DNA of 64,000 bases from positions 186,001-250,000 of the forward strand of contig JBBSAM010000001.1 in assembly GCA_038252255.1 (NCBI GenBank), read 5' to 3'. Below, piece after piece: positions 50,835 to 59,824 of the stretch. The DNA comes from Chersky-806 sp038252255. GTDB taxonomy: Bacteria; Actinomycetota; Acidimicrobiia; IMCC26256; JAENVU01. Position 1 is the stretch's first letter. Every line of letters begins with the position of its first letter. The notes beneath the pieces are model-generated. The model was not told the origin of the DNA, did no database searches, and saw only the letters and a list, made by a program, of their open reading frames with translations. Made by a program: the position numbers and the translations under genes.

Positions 50835-51793
50835 CCGCGTGCCGCGCTCACGAACCAGTCGCGGGTGCGAGCCAGACCGTCGGCGAGACCCGTGACGGGG
50901 TCGTAGCCGATCCCGGCGCGGGCCTTGCTGATGTCCGAGAAGCTACGGGCGATCTCGCCGGCGCGGGCCGGCTCGTACCGGATGTCGATGTCCCGATCCG
51001 GGAAGAGCTCGAGCAGGTGGTCGACGAGCTCGGTCACGGAGGTCTCGACGCCGGTGCCGAGCTGGTAGAGCTCGCCGACCGGCTTCTGCTCGATCACCGC
51101 GAGCACGGCTTGGCACAGATCGTCGATGTAGAGGAAGTCCCGTGTCTGGCTACCGTCGCCGTAGACCACGAGCGGCTCGCCATCCATGATCCGCTTCATG
51201 AACAGCGCGACCACACTGCCCTTGTGGTAGCTGTACGGCCCGTACACGTTCGTGAAGCGCAGCGCGGTGGCCGCGAGCCCGTACGAGCCTGCGAACGCCG
51301 AGCAGTACCCCTCACCCGCGAGCTTCGACGCGCCGTACGGGGACAGCGGGCGCGCCGCGAGCTTCTCGTGACCCGGCGGTTCGACGGAACCGAGCGGAGC
51401 ACCGGACGACGCGAAGACGAAGGCCGATGCACCACCATCGCGCGCGGCGAGCAGCGCGTTGAGCGTGCCGCCGACATTGACGTCCGAGTCGTGTCGTGGA
51501 TCCTCGACCGAGCCGATCACACCGGTGTGGGCGGCGAGGTGCACGACCGCGGCCGCGCCCTGCACCGTCTTGGCAAGCGCACTGGCGTCCCGGACGTCCC
51601 CCTGCACGACGAAGTCGTACCCGGCGGCGTGCGCGTCCCGCGGCCGGCCGGTGGAGAAGTCGTCGAAGGCCACGGTGCGGTACCCGGCGGCGGCGAGGTG
51701 GCGGCCGACGTTGACCCCGATGAATCCGCAGCCGCCCGTCACCACCACTGTCGGCGCGTCCGAGGACCGCGCGGCTCGAGGCCCATCTGTCAC
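50831..51793 (-). CDS. NAD-dependent sugar epimerase/dehydratase (extended SDR), 320 aa
   Basis: The Rossmann motif GGCGFIG is near residue 20, the catalytic YGASK near 163-167, and the Ser/Ala-rich FASSGAPLG matches the active-site loop. Similar to UDP-glucose 4-epimerases and dTDP-glucose dehydratases; the exact substrate cannot be read. It acts on nucleotide sugars in the cytosol. It overlaps the GT2 gene by 4 bases and follows the UDP-sulfoquinovose synthase gene by 79 bases on the same strand. Confidence 0.92.
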   Translation of the reverse strand: MTDGPRAARSSDAPTVVVTGGCGFIGVNVGRHLAAAGYRTVAFDDFSTGRPRDAHAAGYDFVVQGDVRDASALAKTVQGAAAVVHLAAHTGVIGSVEDPRHDSDVNVGGTLNALLAARDGGASAFVFASSGAPLGSVEPPGHEKLAARPLSPYGASKLAGEGYCSAFAGSYGLAATALRFTNVYGPYSYHKGSVVALFMKRIMDGEPLVVYGDGSQTRDFLYIDDLCQAVLAVIEQKPVGELYQLGTGVETSVTELVDHLLELFPDRDIDIRYEPARAGEIARSFSDISKARAGIGYDPVTGLADGLARTRDWFVSAARG

Positions 51794-51872
51794 GGGCGGG
51801 AATCTACGGCATCCAGCGCGTCAGGGTGCGCGTTCACCGAGGTTTTCGGGGCCCGAACATGGTGCGGGCGAC

Positions 51873-53021
51873 CTACCGCCAGGTGGTGGCGGGGTCGATC
51901 GCCCGCAGGCTGACCCGGTCCTTGAACCGCTCGACGGTGTGCAGCATCGTCTCGATGAGCTCGTCCGACAGCAGGCGCGGCTTGAGACCGAGGTCGATGA
52001 GCCCGGTGTGCGTCGGGTTGTAGTAGTGGTCCTCGAGCTCGACGCGCGGGTTGTCGCAGTGCTCGATCCGGGCGTTGTAGCCCAAGCTGTTCGCCGCGTC
52101 GCACACCTCCGTCGCGAGCTGCATCACGGAGAACGTCTCGGTGAACTGGTTGAACACCCGCATCTCGCCCTCGTTCGCCGGGTTGCGGCTCGCGAGCTCG
52201 ATGCACTGCAGCGTGTCGCGGATGTTCAGGAAGCCGCGGGTCTGGCTGCCGTTCCCGTAGACCGTGATGGGGTGGCCGATGACCGACTGCACGCAGAAGC
52301 GGTTCAGCGCGGTGCCGAAGAGCTCGTCGTAGTCGAAGCGCGTGAGGAGCTGGTCGTCGAGCTCGGTCTCGTCGGTGTGGATCCCGTACACCACACCCTG
52401 GTTGAGGTCCGTGGCCCGCAGCCCCCAGATCCGGCACGCGAAGTGCAGGTTGTGGGAGTCGTGGACCTTCGACAGGTGGTAGAAGCTGCCGGGCAGCTTC
52501 GGGAAGGGCAGCCGATCCGTCCGGCCCTTGTGCTCGATGTCGATGTAGCCCTCTTCGATGTCGATGTTCGGGGTGCCGTACTCACCCATCGTCCCGAGCT
52601 TCACGAGGTGCGCGTCCGGCGCGACCTCGTGCATGGCGAACAGCACGTTGAGCGTGCCTTCGACGTTGTTGCGCTGGGTCTCCCAGGCGTGGTCCCGGTC
52701 GATCATCGAGTACGGCGCCGACGGGATCTCGCCGTAGTGGATGATCGTGTCCGGCGCGAACTGCTGCATCAAGGCGCGCAGGCGGGGGTAGTCGCAGATG
52801 TCCATGACCTCGGCGAGGATCTCCCGACCGGCGAGCTGGCGCCAGGCCGCGATGCGATCCATCAGCGGGCTGATCGGCATCAAGCTGTCGGTACCGCGCT
52901 CCAGATGGTGGGCCCGGCGCGTGAAGTTGTCGACGACCATCACGTCATCGCCGCGGCGCGAGAAGTGCATCGCGGTCGGCCAACCGAGATACCCGTCTCC
53001 ACCCAGGACCAGGATTCGCAT
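51873..53021 (-). CDS. sqdB: UDP-sulfoquinovose synthase (SQD1/SqdB)
   Basis: Makes UDP-sulfoquinovose from UDP-glucose and sulfite with bound NAD. The 382-residue protein follows plant SQD1 almost block for block: GGDGYLGW (8-14), SAPYSMIDR (101-109), LVKLGTMGEYGTPNIDIEEG (139-158), FYHLSKVHDSHN (180-191) and ATDLNQGVVYG. Catalytic residues Thr144, Tyr181 and Lys185 are in place. GGGGGAT lies 6 bases before ATG 53021. It sits with an epimerase, GT2, GT-C and flippase on one strand, and there is no SqdX-type lipid transferase nearby. This suggests a sulfonated glycan, not the membrane lipid SQDG. Confidence 0.96.
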   Translation of the reverse strand: MRILVLGGDGYLGWPTAMHFSRRGDDVMVVDNFTRRAHHLERGTDSLMPISPLMDRIAAWRQLAGREILAEVMDICDYPRLRALMQQFAPDTIIHYGEIPSAPYSMIDRDHAWETQRNNVEGTLNVLFAMHEVAPDAHLVKLGTMGEYGTPNIDIEEGYIDIEHKGRTDRLPFPKLPGSFYHLSKVHDSHNLHFACRIWGLRATDLNQGVVYGIHTDETELDDQLLTRFDYDELFGTALNRFCVQSVIGHPITVYGNGSQTRGFLNIRDTLQCIELASRNPANEGEMRVFNQFTETFSVMQLATEVCDAANSLGYNARIEHCDNPRVELEDHYYNPTHTGLIDLGLKPRLLSDELIETMLHTVERFKDRVSLRAIDPATTWR

Positions 53022-53095
53022 ATATCCCCCGAGATTGTGCAGGGCGACCGGCGCAGCATTTACCGGCTGTCGCTTCCGTACGGGCTCGGGGCAGG

Positions 53096-54412
53096 CTATC
53101 CGGCCGGTCGACCTATTTCGGGAATGCTCCCCGCCTCACCGCGCCGCAGCGGTCCCGCGAGGAGCAGTGCCATGGCTCCCGATGCGGTGACCGCACCCAC
53201 GAGAAACCCCAATTCGACCCGCAGCAGCAGGTCGTGGCCGAGGATCGTGACCACCGTGAGCGCCAGGATCCCCACTCCCCACCCGACCGCGACGCGCGCT
53301 TGGTGACGGAGCGCGATCAGGGCCTGCGAGAGCGTGAGTGCCAGCAGGTAGATGCAGGAAGCGGCCGCGAGCAGGGCGAGGTCCCGGCTCCCGAGGGCGA
53401 AGTCCGCGCCGAAGAAGACGCGCACCACTGCCGGGCCGAGCAGCCACGCGCCGAGAGTGGCCACCACGCAGAGGACCCCGACCGCCGCGGTCATGCGACG
53501 GGTCTCGGCGCCGAGGTCGCGCATCTGCCCCGCGCCCGCGTGACCGGCGAGACGCGGCAGCAGCGCGGCCTGCACCCCCTGGAACAGGAACACCGGGATG
53601 CGCGCGATCACGAGACTCGCGAGGAACTGACCGGTCGCCTCGTCGTTCTTTGCCGGCGCGAGGATCTGCACGAGGATCGGTCCGGTGTTGATGAGCGCCT
53701 GCGCGAAGAGAGATCCCGCGAGCAGCCAACCGAATGCGCGCGACAGCTCTCGCCACGGTGCGGGTGGTCCCGGAGTCACCAGCCCGTCGCGGCGGCGCAG
53801 CGAGACGAGCACACCGAGGTAGGGCGCGACACCGAGCACGATCCCGTACGGACCCGCGGTCGCGACACCGACCGCGGCCAGCACGGCCGTCGCGAGCAGG
53901 CGGCTCCCCGCCTCCCCACCGAGCAGGATCCCGTAGGGCGAGAAGCGCGAATTGCCGGCGAGCACGCCTCGCACCAGGTACTCGATCGTGTAGCCGGCGA
54001 GCAGCAGGATCAAGCCGACGAGCAGGAGCGCTTCGTTGTCGAAGAGGTCGTTGACCAGCCAGGGACCGGCCAGGAGCGCCCCGGTGACGAGCACGCCGGC
54101 GAACCCGAGGGTGCCGATGGTGGCGCGGCGGATCAGCGGCGCGCCACCGACTCCGCGCGCGGCGCGGCTGGCGAGCGCGCGCGAGACCTCCTGCTCGATG
54201 GGTAGGCACGCGCCGTTGCCGAGCAGGAACCCGAGCGCCCACAACGCCGACAAGCCGCCGTACCGTTCGGGACCGAGCGCCCGTCCGGTGATCGTGAGGA
54301 ACCCGTAGCTCGCGACGCCGCTGAAGAGCACCCAGGCGCCGACGACCCCCGAACCGCGAGGGAGGATCGACGTCGCCCGCGCGAGCGCCCGGCGCGGGCC
54401 GGCCGAGGTCAC
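53096..54412 (-). CDS. Polysaccharide flippase (MOP superfamily, Wzx-like), 438 aa
   Basis: Twelve or more membrane segments in the MOP/Wzx pattern, with GPERYGGLSALWALGFLL after TM1, a layout common to O-antigen and teichoic-acid flippases. It would move lipid-linked oligosaccharides to the outer face. I chose GTG 54412 because AGGAGG sits 7 bases upstream; a longer frame from 54586 adds 58 residues of low complexity. It heads the sulfoquinovose glycan operon and is divergent from metH. Confidence 0.87.
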   Translation of the reverse strand: MTSAGPRRALARATSILPRGSGVVGAWVLFSGVASYGFLTITGRALGPERYGGLSALWALGFLLGNGACLPIEQEVSRALASRAARGVGGAPLIRRATIGTLGFAGVLVTGALLAGPWLVNDLFDNEALLLVGLILLLAGYTIEYLVRGVLAGNSRFSPYGILLGGEAGSRLLATAVLAAVGVATAGPYGIVLGVAPYLGVLVSLRRRDGLVTPGPPAPWRELSRAFGWLLAGSLFAQALINTGPILVQILAPAKNDEATGQFLASLVIARIPVFLFQGVQAALLPRLAGHAGAGQMRDLGAETRRMTAAVGVLCVVATLGAWLLGPAVVRVFFGADFALGSRDLALLAAASCIYLLALTLSQALIALRHQARVAVGWGVGILALTVVTILGHDLLLRVELGFLVGAVTASGAMALLLAGPLRRGEAGSIPEIGRPAG

Positions 54413-54419
54413 TGGCGTT

Positions 54420-54425
54420 CCTCCT
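54420..54425 (-). promoter_or_regulatory. Strong ribosome-binding site deciding the flippase start
   Basis: AGGAGG on the minus strand, 7 bases before GTG 54412. It is one of the few perfect Shine-Dalgarno sequences in the window and rules in favour of the shorter reading. Confidence 0.8.
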
Positions 54426-54618
54426 GGGACGTCGACGAGATCCGAGCCGGCAGTCCACCGGGGCGCCGCGCGGGCACTCCGCGAAAGGACACCGGCCGGG
54501 CGGGCACCGGACGATCCGATCGTAGTGTCGGGCTCCGCGCCGGCCCGGTCGCTCGAAACCGGCGCCGCGGCCATCTCCGTGGGCACTCCCCGTGGCCGGC
54601 AGTAACCTGTCGGCCCTG

Positions 54619-57600
54619 ATGTCCGACTTCCTCAGCGCTCTCCAAACGCGTGTGCTCGTCCTCGACGGGGCGTTCGGGACCTGGGTCCAGGCCCAGGACC
54701 TGTCCGCCGCCGACTTCGGGGGCGAGCAGCTCGAAGGTTGCAACGAGAACCTCGTGCTGACCCGCCCCGACCTCATCGCGGCCATGCACCGCGAGTACTT
54801 CTCGGTCGGCGTCGACGCCGTCGAAACCGCCACATTTGGTGCCTTTGGCCTCGTGCTCGCGGAGTACGGGATCGCGGACGTCACCTTCGACCTGAACGTC
54901 GCCGCGGCGCGCATCGCCAAAGAGGTCGCGGCCGAGTTCTCGACCCCGGAGCGCCCGCGCTGGGTGGTCGGGTCGATGGGCCCGGGCACCCGCCTCCCCT
55001 CGCTCGGCGCGATCAAATTCGCCGAGCTGCGCGACGACTACCAGGTGCAGGCGGCCGGCCTCCTCGAGGGCGGCACCGACGTCCTGCTCGTCGAGACCGT
55101 CTACGACCTGCTGCAGGCGAAGGCCGCGATCGCCGCCTGCCGGCGCGCGATGAGCGACGCGGGCCGCACCGTGCCCCTGATGGTGCAGGTCACGATGGAG
55201 ACCACCGGGCGGATGCTCGTCGGCTCCGAGATCGGTGCGGCCGTGACCGCGCTCGAAGCGATGAGGCCCGACGTGCTCGGCCTGAACTGCGCGACCGGAC
55301 CGGCAGAGATGACCGAGCACCTCCGGTATCTCAAGGAGCACGCGCGCACGTTCCTCTCCTGCTTGCCCAACGCGGGCCTGCCGTCGGTGGTCGACGGCCA
55401 CACCCACTACGACCTCACGCCGGACGGTCTCGCCGACGCGCACGAACGCTTCGTCGGCGAGTTCGGGATCAACATCGTCGGAGGTTGCTGCGGGACGACG
55501 CCCGAGCACCTCCGCGCCGTGGTCGAACGGATTGGCTCCGACCACGCCCCAACGCCTCGCGACCCGGTCTTCGAGCCCGGCTGTTCGAGCATCTACTCGC
55601 ACGTCCCGTACCACCAGGAGCTCGCGTACCTCGCGGTCGGCGAGCGGACCAACGCCAACGGGTCCCGGAGGTTCCGTGACGCGATGCTCGAGGGCGACTG
55701 GGACACGTGCGTGCAGATGGCCCGTGAGCAGGTCAAGGAAGGCGCGCACGTCCTCGACGTCTGTGTGGACTACGTCGGGCGGGACGGCACGCTGGACATG
55801 GAGGAGATCGCGTCTCGGTTCGCGACCCAGGCCGCGCTGCCGCTGGTGTTCGACTCCACGGAACCGTGGGTCGTCGAGGCCGGGCTGCAGCACTCGGGCG
55901 GCAAGGCGATCCTCAACTCCGCCAACCTCGAGGACGGCGAAGCAGAAGGCTCCCGCCTGGACCGGATGATGACGCTCGCCCGCGACTATGGCGCCGCCGT
56001 CATCTGCCTCGCGATCGACGAGGAGGGCCAGGCCCGGGACGCGGACTGGAAGATCCGGGTCTGCAAGCGCATCTACGACCTCGCGATCGGGCGGTACGGC
56101 ATCGACCCGACCGACCTGATCTTCGACATGCTCACCTTCCCGCTGGGCTCGGGCCAGGAAGACCTGCGCAAGGACGCCATGGAGACCATCGAGGCGATCC
56201 GGCGGGTCAAGGCCGAGCTTCCCGGCTCGTCGACCATCTTGGGACTCTCGAACGTGAGCTTCGGGCTCAACCCTGCGATCCGCCACGTGCTGAACAGCGT
56301 GTTCCTGCACGAGTGTCGTGAGGCCGGTCTCGACGCGGCGATCGTGCACGCGGCGCGGATCATGCCGATGCACAAGATCGACGAGAAGGCGCGCGAGCTC
56401 GCGCTGGACCTCATCTACGACCGCCGCCGCGACGACTACGACCCGCTCACCGAGCTGATGGCGCACTTCGACGGGGTCGAGGTCGGCACGGTCGAGCGCG
56501 AGGACCGCTCGGGATGGCCGGTCGAGGACCGGCTCAAGCAGCGCATCATCGACGGCGAGCGCGACGGCCTCACCGATGAGCTCGAAGAGGCGCTGGCGAG
56601 CGGTCGCAAGGCGCTCTCGATCATCAACGACGTTCTCCTCGAGGGCATGAAGGTCGTCGGCGACCTGTTCGGCAAGGGCGAGATGCAGCTCCCGTTCGTG
56701 CTGCAGAGCGCGGAGACGATGAAAGCCGCGGTCGCGTTCCTCGAGCCGCACATGGAGAAGGCCGACGCCGGCGGTAAGGGCGTCTTCGTCATCGGGACGG
56801 TCAAAGGCGACGTCCACGACATCGGCAAGAACCTCGTCGACATCATCCTCACGAACAACGGCTACGAGGTGCACAACATCGGGATCAAGCAGCCGCTGCA
56901 ATCCTTCGTGGACAAGGCGAAGGAAGTGGAAGCTGACGCGATCGGCATGAGCGGGCTGCTCGTGAAGAGCACGATCATCATGCGCGAGAACCTCGAAGAG
57001 CTCAACAACCTCGGGCTCGCCGACACCCCGATCATGCTCGGCGGCGCGGCCCTCACGCGGAATTACGTCGAGGTGGACCTGCGCAAGGTCTACGAAGGGC
57101 GCCTCTTCTACGGCAAGGACGCGTTCGAAGGCCTCCACACGATGGACACCCTGATGAGCGGCATGAAGTCCGGCGACCTCGATCCCGAGTTCGGCCGTGC
57201 CGAGGGCGGGCGCAAGCTCCCGCCGCGCAAGTCACAGCTCGAAGCCGCCGCCGCGGCCGTCGTGGTACCCGAGCGGTCCGATGTCGCGATCGACGTTCCC
57301 ATCTTCACACCGCCGTTCCTCGGCGCGCGCGTCGCGAAGGGGATCTCGCTCGACGAGATCGCCGGCTACATCAACGAGACCGCGCTGTTCCGGAACCAGT
57401 GGCAGTTCCGGCCGCAGGGCGGCGAATCCGACGACGAGTTCAAGGCCGGGATCCGGCCGCAGCTGCGCGCCGCGCTCGACGAGGCCAAGGCCGAGGGCTG
57501 GCTCGTGCCGGCGGTCGCGTGGGGCTACTTCCCCGTCAACTCCGACGGCGACGACCTGATCGTCTGGAAGGACGACGACCGGCGTGACGAGCGGCTGCGA

Positions 57601-58086
57601 TTCCACTTCCCGCGCCAGCGCAAGGACCGCTTCCTCTGCATCTCGGACTTCTTCCGCCCGGTGGACAGCTCCGACCCCGACTACGCGGCCTTCCACGTGA
57701 TGACGGTCGGCGAGCGGGCCTCCGAGCGAGAGCGCGAGCTGTTCGCGGCGAACCAGTACGCGGAGTACCTCTTCACCCACGGGCTCTCGGTCGAGATGAC
57801 CGAGGCACTCGCCGAGCTGTGGCACCGGCGGATCCGGGAGGAGTGGGGCTTCGCCGACGAGGACGGCCCGTCGCTCGCCGGCTTGTTCCGCCAGCAGTAC
57901 CGCGGGTCGCGCTACTCGTGGGGCTACCCCGCGTGCCCCGACCTCGAGGACCAGGTGAAGCTCGACGAGCTGCTCACGCTCGAGAAGATCGGCGTGGTCC
58001 TCACCGAGGAGTACCAGCTCGAGCCCGAGCAGAGCACGTCGGCGATCATCGTCCCGCACCCCGAGGCGAAGTACTTCATCGCCTGA
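54619..58086 (+). CDS. metH: Cobalamin-dependent methionine synthase MetH, about 1155 aa
   Basis: Transfers a methyl group from methyltetrahydrofolate to homocysteine through cobalamin. All four modules are present: homocysteine-binding barrel (1-310, zinc ligands in GLNCATGP and GGCCGTTPEH), pterin-binding barrel (about 330-590), B12 cap and binding domain with DVHDIGKNLV near 731, and the reactivation domain ending near RYSWGYPACPDLEDQ. Length is close to E. coli MetH. ATG 54619 gives the usual N-terminus; GTG 54592 is a possible longer start. The 206-base upstream region has TAACCT (54603) as a possible -10, and I see no cobalamin riboswitch in it. Confidence 0.95.
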   Translation: MSDFLSALQTRVLVLDGAFGTWVQAQDLSAADFGGEQLEGCNENLVLTRPDLIAAMHREYFSVGVDAVETATFGAFGLVLAEYGIADVTFDLNVAAARIAKEVAAEFSTPERPRWVVGSMGPGTRLPSLGAIKFAELRDDYQVQAAGLLEGGTDVLLVETVYDLLQAKAAIAACRRAMSDAGRTVPLMVQVTMETTGRMLVGSEIGAAVTALEAMRPDVLGLNCATGPAEMTEHLRYLKEHARTFLSCLPNAGLPSVVDGHTHYDLTPDGLADAHERFVGEFGINIVGGCCGTTPEHLRAVVERIGSDHAPTPRDPVFEPGCSSIYSHVPYHQELAYLAVGERTNANGSRRFRDAMLEGDWDTCVQMAREQVKEGAHVLDVCVDYVGRDGTLDMEEIASRFATQAALPLVFDSTEPWVVEAGLQHSGGKAILNSANLEDGEAEGSRLDRMMTLARDYGAAVICLAIDEEGQARDADWKIRVCKRIYDLAIGRYGIDPTDLIFDMLTFPLGSGQEDLRKDAMETIEAIRRVKAELPGSSTILGLSNVSFGLNPAIRHVLNSVFLHECREAGLDAAIVHAARIMPMHKIDEKARELALDLIYDRRRDDYDPLTELMAHFDGVEVGTVEREDRSGWPVEDRLKQRIIDGERDGLTDELEEALASGRKALSIINDVLLEGMKVVGDLFGKGEMQLPFVLQSAETMKAAVAFLEPHMEKADAGGKGVFVIGTVKGDVHDIGKNLVDIILTNNGYEVHNIGIKQPLQSFVDKAKEVEADAIGMSGLLVKSTIIMRENLEELNNLGLADTPIMLGGAALTRNYVEVDLRKVYEGRLFYGKDAFEGLHTMDTLMSGMKSGDLDPEFGRAEGGRKLPPRKSQLEAAAAAVVVPERSDVAIDVPIFTPPFLGARVAKGISLDEIAGYINETALFRNQWQFRPQGGESDDEFKAGIRPQLRAALDEAKAEGWLVPAVAWGYFPVNSDGDDLIVWKDDDRRDERLRFHFPRQRKDRFLCISDFFRPVDSSDPDYAAFHVMTVGERASERERELFAANQYAEYLFTHGLSVEMTEALAELWHRRIREEWGFADEDGPSLAGLFRQQYRGSRYSWGYPACPDLEDQVKLDELLTLEKIGVVLTEEYQLEPEQSTSAIIVPHPEAKYFIA

Positions 58087-58092
58087 GCCGGC

Positions 58093-59703
58093 TCAGCGCG
58101 CGTCCATGAACGGCGACAGGGTGAAGATGGCGTCGCGTTGCTGTTGGAGCTGGCGGCGCGTCGTGGGATGCGAGGTCGACGCGAACCACGGCAGGATCGC
58201 CTGACGGACCGAGCGGTCTCCGGCGATGATCTGCATCCGGTCGAGGTCGTTCAGCGCCCGGGTCCTGAACCCCGGCGCGGTCGGTGGCGAACCGGTGAGC
58301 CAGGTGACGGGAGCACCGTCGAAGGCCAGTCGCGGCGCGGCCGTCCCGGCGACGAGGAACTGCACCGGGCGCTTCACCCCCTTCCAGTCCAGGTAGTCCG
58401 TGATCCAGGGCACCCAGCGCGTGTCGACCGGGCCGATCACCACGAGCGAATCCCGCGGCGCGCCGGCCACGACCTTCGCCAGGCTGCGGTAGTCGGACTT
58501 CTCGCTCCGGTAGTACTTCACGGTCGCGACCCCGGAGACCGCGACCACCACGGCGACCGCACCACCGGCCACGACCCACGCAACCCGACGGCGTCTGCCG
58601 TCTGCCGCGGGTCGCCCGGCGATGCGGTCCCCCAGCCCGACGAGCGCGAGTGCAGCGAGCAGCAGCAACGGGGGCAGGAGCGATTCGATGCGCCGGAACG
58701 CGAAGTACGTGCCCATCGCCGTCGCCAGGGGCACGAGTATCAAGAAGACCCCGAGCGTGTAGGCCATGACCCACACGGCAACGCGCCGGCTGCGACCCGA
58801 CGCGACGAGCGGCGCCACGATCGCGGCGAGCACGAGCAGCACGACGAGAGGCGTGATGCGCGGTGAGTTCCCGAGCAGCCATTCAGCGGTCCGTTTGAAG
58901 AGGTCGGGCTCGAGCTGCACGTCCGCTTGGGCGGGCGGGTTCAACGAGTACGACTTGCCGGCGCGCAGGTCGGGGATCCAGCGGGTCGCGCCCCAGATGT
59001 ACCAGGGCGCGACGAGTACCAGCGCGAGCACTGCGCCGACGACGTAGCCCGACAGCTTCGACCAGGTGGACTCCGGCGAGCGCAGCGCGAGCGCCAGCAC
59101 CGCGATCCCCTGGATCACCAGCACGAGCGGCGCGAACGGATGCGCGAGCAACAACAGCGACGCGACGAGCCCGTACAGCACCCATGCGCCACGGGTCCGG
59201 GTACGGACCGCTCGCAACCAGAGCCACCAGGTGAGCAGCGCGAGCGCCGAGAAGGTCGTGTAGTAGCGGTTCTCCTGGCCGTAGCGCACCGCGAAGGGCG
59301 CGACCGCGAGCAACGCGCCGGCCACGAGCGCGGGGGCTCGGCGGCCGGTGGCTTCACGGGTCAACAGCACGAGCGCGAGAACCTCGAGCGTTCCGTAGAC
59401 CGCGGCCGGGACCCGGGCCGCGGTCTCGAACCCGATCGGGAGATGCAAGGCCGCCCATACCGCGAAGTAGTGCAAGGGCGGTTCGAATGGCCCACCGCGG
59501 TCACGCAGGTCGGTCAGGAGATGACCGGAGCGCACGAACGACGCGACGCTGATCTCGTCGACCCAGAAGCTCTGCGCCCCGAGGTGATAGAGCCGGAGCG
59601 CGAGGGCCAGGCCGACGATCACCGCGACGGCGATCCCATACCGGCGGGCCAGCTTGCGCGACTGCTCGCGCGCGGCACGCCTCACGCCGGCGTCAGCGTT
59701 CAT
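58093..59703 (-). CDS. GT-C family (PMT_2-like) membrane glycosyltransferase, 536 aa
   Basis: The N-terminal basic segment and TM1 lead to HLGAQSFWVDEISVASF, the first outer loop with the catalytic Asp-Glu pair typical of this family. About ten more helices follow, including the PLHYFAVWAAL loop and RYGQENRYYT, both common in PMT_2 proteins, and a C-terminal outer domain. ATG 59703 lies 10 bases after TAGCCT on the minus strand. It is convergent with metH (6 bases apart) and divergent from the next gene. Donor and acceptor unknown. Confidence 0.85.
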   Translation of the reverse strand: MNADAGVRRAAREQSRKLARRYGIAVAVIVGLALALRLYHLGAQSFWVDEISVASFVRSGHLLTDLRDRGGPFEPPLHYFAVWAALHLPIGFETAARVPAAVYGTLEVLALVLLTREATGRRAPALVAGALLAVAPFAVRYGQENRYYTTFSALALLTWWLWLRAVRTRTRGAWVLYGLVASLLLLAHPFAPLVLVIQGIAVLALALRSPESTWSKLSGYVVGAVLALVLVAPWYIWGATRWIPDLRAGKSYSLNPPAQADVQLEPDLFKRTAEWLLGNSPRITPLVVLLVLAAIVAPLVASGRSRRVAVWVMAYTLGVFLILVPLATAMGTYFAFRRIESLLPPLLLLAALALVGLGDRIAGRPAADGRRRRVAWVVAGGAVAVVVAVSGVATVKYYRSEKSDYRSLAKVVAGAPRDSLVVIGPVDTRWVPWITDYLDWKGVKRPVQFLVAGTAAPRLAFDGAPVTWLTGSPPTAPGFRTRALNDLDRMQIIAGDRSVRQAILPWFASTSHPTTRRQLQQQRDAIFTLSPFMDAR

Positions 59704-59824
59704 CGTGGCATCGAGGCTACCCGGGAGGGCCGGACTTCGAGCGTCACGTGCGGCTCGTCGAACGGTTCGTCTTGCGTGATCCCCCGTCCGGACAGCCGGG
59801 GTTCCGGTACCGGCGCCGCCTAGC

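Noticed and set aside
54413..54618. Possible cobalamin or SAM riboswitch before metH
   Set aside because: I looked for the conserved B12-box core and other known riboswitch signatures and found none; the region is short and looks like a simple promoter region.
54409..57138. Long minus-strand open frame antisense to metH
   Set aside because: MetH is complete on the plus strand with all motifs, so the antisense frame is a compositional shadow.
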